64,000 nucleotides of DNA, taken from assembly GCA_023259035.1 (NCBI GenBank), contig JAHFRA010000009.1, positions 28,889 to 92,888 of the forward strand. Reading direction: 5' to 3'. The DNA comes from Gallionella sp. (GTDB taxonomy: Bacteria; Pseudomonadota; Gammaproteobacteria; Burkholderiales; Gallionellaceae). Both the position numbers and the translations under genes were made by a program. The notes under the pieces were generated by a model. It had not been told where the DNA came from. It worked only from the letters and a program-made list of their open reading frames with translations, and searched no databases. Below are positions 57,731 through 64,000 of the stretch, in pieces (within the stretch, counting starts at the first letter, position 1; every line of letters begins with the position of its first letter).

Positions 57731-58963
57731 TTGTCTAAACGCAGAGTTGTCATTACCGGGCTGGGGATCGTATCCCCGGTCGGGATAGGGATTACCACGG
57801 TCTGGCAGAACATCGTCGCGGGTAAGTCCGGCATTGCCAGAATCACGCACTTCGATCCCGGCGCAATGGCAGCGCAGATCGCCGGCGAAGTGAAAGATTT
57901 CGATGTCACGCAATACCTTTCCGCCAAGGATGCGCGCCGCATGGATCGGTTTATCCATTTCGGTCTGGTGGCAGGAATGGAGGCGTTCAAGGATTCCGGC
58001 CTGGAAGTTTCCGAGCAAAATGCCGAGCGCATCGGCGTAAACATCGGCTCGGGTATCGGTGGCCTGCCGATGATCGAGGACACGCACAACGATTATCTGG
58101 CCGCAGGGCCGCGCAAAATATCGCCGTTCTTTATTCCGGGAACCATCATCAACATGATTTCCGGCAATCTGTCCGTGATGTACGGGTTGAAAGGCCCGAA
58201 TCTGGCGATGGTCTCTGCCTGCACCACCGGGACGCATTGCATCGGCGAATCGGCGCGCATCGTCGAATATGGCGATGCGGATGTAATGATTGCCGGAGGC
58301 TCTGAAGCGACTTTATGCGCGTTGGCGGTAGGCGGTTTTTCTGCCGCACGGGCGCTTAGCACGCGCAATGATGATCCGGCCACCGCCAGCCGCCCTTGGG
58401 ACAAAGACCGCGATGGCTTTGTGATGGGCGAGGGCGCGGGGGTGATGGTGCTGGAAGAATACCAACATGCCAAGGCGCGCGGAGCCAGAATTTATGCCGA
58501 ACTGGCGGGTTATGGCATGAGCGGCGACGCCTACCATATCACCTCGCCGAATACCGATGGCCCCAAGCGCAGTATGTTAAACGCGCTACGCAACGCAGGA
58601 TTGAATCCGCAGGATGTTCAGTACGTCAACGCGCACGGCACTTCGACGCCGCTGGGCGACAAGAACGAAAACGATGCTATCAAGCTGGCATTTGGCGATC
58701 ATGCCAAAAAGCTGGTGGTGAACTCCACCAAGTCGATGACCGGCCATCTGTTGGGCGGTGCAGGCGGAATCGAGTCGATATTCTGCGCGCTGGCGGTGCA
58801 TCATCAAATTTCACCACCGACCACCAACATCTTCGAGCAGGATCCGGAGTGTGATCTGGACTATTGCGCGAATGTGGCGCGCGACATGAAGATCGATGTC
58901 GCGGTTAATAACAACTTCGGCTTCGGCGGAACGAACGGTTCTCTAGTGTTCCGCAAGCTATAA
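57731..58963 (+). CDS. fabF: 3-oxoacyl-ACP synthase II
   Basis: RRVVITGLGIVSPVGIG, MVSACTTGTHCIGESARIV, NAHGTSTPLGD; TTG start. Confidence 0.97.
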   Translation: MSKRRVVITGLGIVSPVGIGITTVWQNIVAGKSGIARITHFDPGAMAAQIAGEVKDFDVTQYLSAKDARRMDRFIHFGLVAGMEAFKDSGLEVSEQNAERIGVNIGSGIGGLPMIEDTHNDYLAAGPRKISPFFIPGTIINMISGNLSVMYGLKGPNLAMVSACTTGTHCIGESARIVEYGDADVMIAGGSEATLCALAVGGFSAARALSTRNDDPATASRPWDKDRDGFVMGEGAGVMVLEEYQHAKARGARIYAELAGYGMSGDAYHITSPNTDGPKRSMLNALRNAGLNPQDVQYVNAHGTSTPLGDKNENDAIKLAFGDHAKKLVVNSTKSMTGHLLGGAGGIESIFCALAVHHQISPPTTNIFEQDPECDLDYCANVARDMKIDVAVNNNFGFGGTNGSLVFRKL

Positions 58964-58978
58964 CCCTTTCACTCCGCG

Positions 58979-59803
58979 ATGCTGGTCAACGGTGTACCCG
59001 GCAACTCGATCAGCATCCGCGACCGCGGCCTGCTCTACGGCGACGGGGTATTCCGTACCCTGCGCGCCGACAAGGGCAAGGCGTTGCATTGGCCGTTGCA
59101 TTACCTGAAACTCAAGCGTGACTGCACCGCGCTGGGCATAACCTGTCCTGATGAGGCGTTGCTGTGCGCCGAACTGGATAAAGTGCTCGCGCAACACCCC
59201 GACGGCGTGGTGAAGCTGATCGTCACACGCGGCGCGGGTGCACGGGGTTATACGCCTTCTGCCGATGTGACTCCCACACGCATCTGGGATTTTTCACCTT
59301 TGCCGGACTATCCGCCGGAATGGATGACGCAAGGCATCAAAGCGCGCCTGTGCAACTTGCGCTTGTCCATCCAGCCTCGCTTGGCATGTGTCAAACATCT
59401 CAACCGTCTGGAAAACGTGCTGGCGGCAGCGGAATTGCACGATGCGCAGTCGCATGACCATCAGCTTGCCGAAGGGCTGTTGCTGGATGCAGATGGTCAT
59501 CTGATAGAGGGAATACGCAGCAACCTGTTTCTGGTGTCACAAGGGAAGTTGACCACACCCGATTTGTCGCGCTGCGGCGTGGCGGGGATACAGCGCGGAC
59601 GGGTTATGGCGTGGGCGTTGCAGCATGGCATGGCGCTGCAAGTGCGCGATATCGGCCTGGAGGAGGCGTTGCATGCCGACGAGATATTCATCGTGAACAG
59701 CGTCATCGGGTTGTGGCCGATACGTGAACTGGAACAACGTTACTGGAGCCATTTTCCGGTTGCCGCACAAATCCGCCATGGCCTTGACCGGCAGGACACA
59801 TGA
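58979..59803 (+). CDS. pabC: Aminodeoxychorismate lyase
   Basis: Class IV aminotransferase SIRDRGLLYGDGVFRTLRADKGK; sits between fabF and mltG. Confidence 0.93.
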   Translation: MLVNGVPGNSISIRDRGLLYGDGVFRTLRADKGKALHWPLHYLKLKRDCTALGITCPDEALLCAELDKVLAQHPDGVVKLIVTRGAGARGYTPSADVTPTRIWDFSPLPDYPPEWMTQGIKARLCNLRLSIQPRLACVKHLNRLENVLAAAELHDAQSHDHQLAEGLLLDADGHLIEGIRSNLFLVSQGKLTTPDLSRCGVAGIQRGRVMAWALQHGMALQVRDIGLEEALHADEIFIVNSVIGLWPIRELEQRYWSHFPVAAQIRHGLDRQDT

Positions 59804-60780
59804 TGCAACGGCTATTCACCCTGATCATTATACTGGCGCTGCTCGCCGCAGCCGGGCTGGGCTACTACGCTTACCGCCCATTGCCGTTGCCCACTACGCC
59901 GTTTGAATTTGAATTAAAGCAGGGCAGCAGCTTGAAGAGCATGGCGCGGGATATGCATCAGAATGGCCTACTGGAACAAGACCAGTTGTTTGTCTGGCTG
60001 GGGCGCTTGCTGGGTAAATCGACGCAACTCAAAGCGGGTAATTACGCGCTGGAGCGCCCGGTTACGCCGCTCGAACTGCTGGAAATGTTTACCAAAGGCG
60101 ATGTCAGCCAGAATCAGATGAGCGTAATTGAGGGCTGGACGTTCAAACAGTTACGTGCCGCGCTGAATGCCAGCCAGGACATCGTACATGACACAATAAA
60201 TCTGACCGATGCGGAAATATTGCAGCGCATCGATGCGACAGAAAACCATCCCGAGGGTTTGTTTTTCCCCGATACATATTATTTTGCTGCAGGCAGCAGC
60301 GACCTGGCCATCTTCAAGCGCGCCTACCGGGTCATGCAGCAGCACCTGCAGGAAGCATGGGCAGCGCGTGAAGCGGGCTTACCCCTGCAAACGCCTTATC
60401 AGGCGCTGATTCTGGCTTCTATCGTCGAGAAGGAAACTGGTACACCCGGCGACCGCGCCAAGATTGCCGGAGTGTTCGTAAACCGCTTGCGCAAGGGCAT
60501 GTTGCTGCAAACCGACCCGACCGTGATTTACGGCTTGGGCGACAAGTTCGATGGCAACCTGCACAAACGCGATTTGCTGGCCGACACCGCTTACAATACC
60601 TATACACGCGGCGGGTTAACGCCCACGCCGATTGCGTTGCCGGGCACGGCCGCGTTGCAGGCGACTTTGCACCCGGCACAGACCGACGCGTTATACTTCG
60701 TGGCGCGCGGTGATGGCAGTTCACAATTTTCCAGCAACTTGAATGCGCACAATCGGGCGGTGAATCAATACCAGAAATGA
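59800..60780 (+). CDS. mltG: Endolytic transglycosylase MltG
   Basis: [45 protein letters not shown]. Confidence 0.96.
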   Translation: MMQRLFTLIIILALLAAAGLGYYAYRPLPLPTTPFEFELKQGSSLKSMARDMHQNGLLEQDQLFVWLGRLLGKSTQLKAGNYALERPVTPLELLEMFTKGDVSQNQMSVIEGWTFKQLRAALNASQDIVHDTINLTDAEILQRIDATENHPEGLFFPDTYYFAAGSSDLAIFKRAYRVMQQHLQEAWAAREAGLPLQTPYQALILASIVEKETGTPGDRAKIAGVFVNRLRKGMLLQTDPTVIYGLGDKFDGNLHKRDLLADTAYNTYTRGGLTPTPIALPGTAALQATLHPAQTDALYFVARGDGSSQFSSNLNAHNRAVNQYQK

Positions 60781-61400
60781 ATAAATTCATAACATTTGAG
60801 GGTGTCGACGGGGCTGGCAAAAGCACCCATCTGGCGTGGTTTGCCGATGCGCTGCGGCAGCGCGGCCTCGATGTGGTGGTCACGCGCGAACCGGGCGGCA
60901 CGCTGCTCGGCGAGCAACTGCGCGAGATACTGCTGCATCAGCCGATGAACATCGGCACCGAGGCGCTGCTGATGTTTGCGGCGCGCCTGGAACATATCGA
61001 ACAGGTCATCAAGCCCGCATTGAGCGCGGGCAAGTGGGTGATTTCGGACCGTTTCAGCGATGCCAGCTTCGCCTATCAGGGCGGCGGCAGGGGGCTGGAT
61101 TGGAGCAAGTTGAGCCAGCTTGAACAATGGGTGCATCCCGACCTGCAACCCGATCTGACGCTATTTTTTGATCTCCCGGTCGAGGTGGCAAGGCAACGCC
61201 TGAGGTCTCCTGACAAAACAAGGCCGAACAATACTTCACTGGATCGCTTCGAGCAGGAGCAGGCCGATTTTTTCGAGCGGGTGCGTGCCGGATACCATAA
61301 ACGCGTGCGGCAAAATCCGCTACGTTACACGGTCATTGATGCAGCACAGCCTATAGTTTCAATTAAACAAAAACTTGAAGAAATAATTGTATTACTTTGA
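60777..61400 (+). CDS. tmk: Thymidylate kinase
   Basis: [55 protein letters not shown]. Confidence 0.97.
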   Translation: MNKFITFEGVDGAGKSTHLAWFADALRQRGLDVVVTREPGGTLLGEQLREILLHQPMNIGTEALLMFAARLEHIEQVIKPALSAGKWVISDRFSDASFAYQGGGRGLDWSKLSQLEQWVHPDLQPDLTLFFDLPVEVARQRLRSPDKTRPNNTSLDRFEQEQADFFERVRAGYHKRVRQNPLRYTVIDAAQPIVSIKQKLEEIIVLL

Positions 61401-61401
61401 T

Positions 61402-62415
61402 ATGAAAGAAATATATCCATGGCAAGAAAGTGACTGGGCACGTTTGCAAGAGCTGCGTAAACGCCCGCTGCATGGCCTGCTGTTCAAAGGAACCAAGGGC
61501 ATCGGCAAGCTCGACCTGGCGATGAATTTCGCCCAAAGCCTGCTGTGCCAGCATCCGGATGAAGCCGGTTTTGCTTGCGGCAAATGCCCTTCGTGCCACT
61601 GGTTTGGACAAGGTTCGCACCCGGATTTTTGTTTGCTGCAACCGGATGCGTTGAGTCTGGATGGCGAGGAAAGCGATGATATTAAGCCCGCATCCGGCAA
61701 GAAACCCAGCAAGCAGATTTCCGTCGACCAGGTGCGCGGGCTGGCCGACTTCTCCGGGATGTCCGCTCATCAGGGCGGCAGGCGCGTGGTCGTCATCCAC
61801 CCCGCCGAGGCGATGAACACCAACGCCGCGAATGCGCTACTGAAAAACCTCGAAGAACCGCCGCCGGGCTTGCTGTTCATCCTGGTGTCGCACAAGCCGC
61901 AGCAGCTGTTGCCGACCATCCTGAGCCGCTGCCTGTCGTTCGCGCTGCCCGCTCCCGATGCGGAAAGTGCCGCGCGCTGGCTGGCGCAGCAGGGTGTGAA
62001 AACCCCCGCCGAGGCGCTCGCAGCCTCCGGTTTTGCGCCGTTACAAGCGGTTCAACTGGACGAGCAACTGGGCGGCGAAGAGCGTGATAAATTGCTGCGC
62101 GCCGTGCGCCAGCCCGCCGCGCTGGACGTGTTCGCGCTGGCCGAGGCATTGCAGAAAACCGAGCAGGTAGTGGTCGTGCAATGGCTGCAACAATGGAGCT
62201 ATGATTTGAGCGCGATGAAGCTGGCGGGCAGGCTGCGCTACCATCCCGGCGAAGAAGCCGCAGTCAAGAAGCTGGTCGAATCCATCGCGCCGCTAAACCT
62301 GGCGCGGCTGCAAAGCTATCTGCAAGGCGCGAAGCGCGAAGCGCAGCATACGCTCAACCCCAAGCTGTTTCTGGAGTCGCTGCTGTTCTCCTATCGCCAG
62401 CTCATGGTTGAGTAA
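61402..62415 (+). CDS. holB: DNA polymerase III delta' subunit
   Basis: PLHGLLFKGTKGIGKLDLAMNFAQSLLC, Cys4 region, NAANALLKNLEEPPPGLLFILVSHKPQQLLPTILSRC. Confidence 0.95.
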   Translation: MKEIYPWQESDWARLQELRKRPLHGLLFKGTKGIGKLDLAMNFAQSLLCQHPDEAGFACGKCPSCHWFGQGSHPDFCLLQPDALSLDGEESDDIKPASGKKPSKQISVDQVRGLADFSGMSAHQGGRRVVVIHPAEAMNTNAANALLKNLEEPPPGLLFILVSHKPQQLLPTILSRCLSFALPAPDAESAARWLAQQGVKTPAEALAASGFAPLQAVQLDEQLGGEERDKLLRAVRQPAALDVFALAEALQKTEQVVVVQWLQQWSYDLSAMKLAGRLRYHPGEEAAVKKLVESIAPLNLARLQSYLQGAKREAQHTLNPKLFLESLLFSYRQLMVE

Positions 62416-62464
62416 CGTGCATAGAAAGTAGCCACTCTTCATGATGAAACTCCCCATGCCCGTT

Positions 62465-62572
62465 CCCTCTCCTCAATCCTCTCCCGAAGAAAAGCCCCCC
62501 TATCCAACTTTCCCCCGCAAGCGGGAGAAAGGGCAAACGAGAAAGGCAATCTTCAATTCCTGCGGGCGAGGA
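62465..62572. repeat. Dispersed CCTCTCCCG/GCGGGAGAAAGGG repeat between holB and tatD
   Basis: ccctctcctcaatcctctcccg ... cccccgcaagcgggagaaaggg; related to 5050-5163 and 41651-41722. Confidence 0.65.
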
Positions 62573-62607
62573 GGCGGACGAATCGCTACGCGAGTTTTAT
62601 TTTAACC

Positions 62608-63381
62608 ATGCCATTTATCGACTCCCACTGCCATCTTAATTTTCCCGGGCTGGCCGAAAATATGGCCGACGTGCTGGCACAAATGCGGCATAACGACGTG
62701 GACGGCGTGCTGTGCGTCTCGGTTAACTTGGCGGATTTTCCGCAGGTGCTGGCGCTGGCTGAACAGCACCCGAACATCTATGCCTCGGTGGGTGTGCACC
62801 CCGATTACGAAGGAGTTGAGGAGCCGGATGTCGCCCGCCTGGTCGAACTGGCGCAGCATTCCGAGGTGATAGCCATCGGCGAAACCGGCCTGGATTATTT
62901 CCGTCTGAAGGGCGATCTGGAATGGCAGCGCATGCGCTTCCGCACCCACATCCGCGCGGCGCGTGAATGCGGCAAACCGCTCATCATCCATACCCGAGAA
63001 GCGGCGGCGGATACGTTACGCATCATGGCGGAGGAAAATGCCGTCGGGGCGGGCGGGGTGATGCACTGTTTTACCGAAACATGGGAAGTGGCTGAAGCCG
63101 CGCTGGCGATGGGGTTTTACATTTCTTTCTCAGGTATCGTCACCTTCAAGAGCGCCAAACAAATCAAGGAGGTGGCGCAACGCGTGCCGTTGGAGCGCAT
63201 GTTGCTCGAAACCGACGCGCCTTATCTCGCTCCCGTTCCGCATCGCGGCAAGCTCAACCAGCCGGCGTATGTGAAATATGTCGCTGAGGAGATTGCCCTG
63301 TTGCGCGGCATCGGCGTAGATGAAGTAGGGCGGCGTACCACGGAGAATTTTATGCGTTTATTCGGGTCGCGGGCGATTTAA
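62608..63381 (+). CDS. TatD family metal-dependent hydrolase (YcfH-like)
   Basis: FIDSHCHLNFPGLAENM, AIGETGLDYFR, ETDAPYLAPVPHRGKLNQPAYVKYVAEEIA. Confidence 0.96.
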   Translation: MPFIDSHCHLNFPGLAENMADVLAQMRHNDVDGVLCVSVNLADFPQVLALAEQHPNIYASVGVHPDYEGVEEPDVARLVELAQHSEVIAIGETGLDYFRLKGDLEWQRMRFRTHIRAARECGKPLIIHTREAAADTLRIMAEENAVGAGGVMHCFTETWEVAEAALAMGFYISFSGIVTFKSAKQIKEVAQRVPLERMLLETDAPYLAPVPHRGKLNQPAYVKYVAEEIALLRGIGVDEVGRRTTENFMRLFGSRAI

Positions 63382-63406
63382 CAACAAAAATTTCCCGGTA
63401 AAATTA

Positions 63407-63434
63407 TTGACAGGAATTTGAATACCCCTATAAT
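63407..63434 (+). promoter_or_regulatory. Consensus sigma70 promoter of the tRNA-Gly/tRNA-Cys pair
   Basis: TTGACA-N16-TATAAT ending 14 nt before tRNA-Gly. Confidence 0.75.
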
Positions 63435-63448
63435 GCGCCACTCGTTTT

Positions 63449-63524
63449 GCGGGAGTAGCTCAGTTGGTAGAGCGCAACCTTGCCAAGGTTGAGGTCGAGA
63501 GTTCGAGACTCTTCTCCCGCTCCA
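63449..63524 (+). tRNA. tRNA-Gly (GCC), CCA encoded
   Basis: gcgggagtagctcagttggtagagcgcaaccttgccaaggttgaggtcgagagttcgagactcttctcccgctcca; cloverleaf and anticodon GCC. Confidence 0.97.
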
Positions 63525-63584
63525 AATCCAAGGGAAAGCATCCTCGCTTTCCCTTAATCATTTAAAGCCAGTGTTCTGTAGCAC

Positions 63585-63658
63585 GGCGCGATAGCAAAGC
63601 GGTTATGCACCGGATTGCAAATCCGATTAGCCCAGTTCGACTCTGGGTCGCGCCTCCA
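63585..63658 (+). tRNA. tRNA-Cys (GCA), CCA encoded
   Basis: ggcgcgatagcaaagcggttatgcaccggattgcaaatccgattagcccagttcgactctgggtcgcgcctcca; anticodon GCA. Confidence 0.96.
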
Positions 63659-64000
63659 CCAAAAACTCAATAACCACGCCACTTTAGCGGCAATGCGAAA
63701 AGATTCCGGCACGAAGGCGTGCAACAGCATTTGCAGCGCATTAACCAACCATATCGGCGCGCCAACTCTGCAGAGCAAAACCACCAGACGAAGATAGCAA
63801 CCAGCGAAGCCGACTATCAAAATTTCCCTCATAACAGCCTCCTGAAGCAGAACGGGCAGACCGGCAAAATCCCCAAAGTTGTTGGCGCCGAAAGAAATGT
63901 GATCACCTGTACCGATTGAATTCTGACCAGGCAATAGATAGCGTAGCGTACTACGCGGCTGTGGATAAGTCGACCAGACTATGATTGGTATATTGACCTC

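Noticed and set aside
63554-63934. 126-aa minus-strand ORF after the tRNA pair
   Set aside because: Its C-terminal part is antisense tRNA-Cys; although a hydrophobic stretch exists, there is not enough support to call a gene.

Overview
The window is a compact, GC-rich chromosomal segment that looks betaproteobacterial (gene order and proteins resemble Nitrosomonadales-type genomes; this is inference). Most of it is conserved core genome: htpG (partial), glycerol-3-P metabolism, comEC, glnD-map, gltX, rpsB-tsf-pyrH-frr-uppS-cdsA-dxr-rseP-bamA-skp-lpxD-fabZ-lpxA-lpxB-rnhB, smpB/ratA/rnfH, trpS-scpA-scpB, acpP-fabF-pabC-mltG-tmk-holB-tatD, and three tRNAs (Leu-UAA, Gly-GCC, Cys-GCA). Accessory islets sit between the core blocks: (i) a PrlF/YhaV-type toxin-antitoxin pair next to a solitary Shedu-like (DUF4263) nuclease, bounded by a duplicated fragment of the upstream esterase gene; (ii) two secreted hydrolases sharing a near-identical C-terminal module; (iii) two adjacent CheZ-like proteins without CheA/CheY nearby; (iv) an 1103-aa Ala/Glu/Arg/Gln-rich coiled-coil protein with one C-terminal transmembrane segment; (v) an McrA-like HNH nuclease with an unassigned N-terminal domain; (vi) a REP/RAYT locus whose transposase ORF reads in frame through five REP copies. 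A second theme is that short dispersed palindromic elements lie inside or at the 3' ends of otherwise conserved genes (rseP, fabZ, rnhB, glpD, a GDPD gene, yhaV-like toxin). No CRISPR array or rRNA was seen. All family assignments come from reading the protein sequences; no database search was run.
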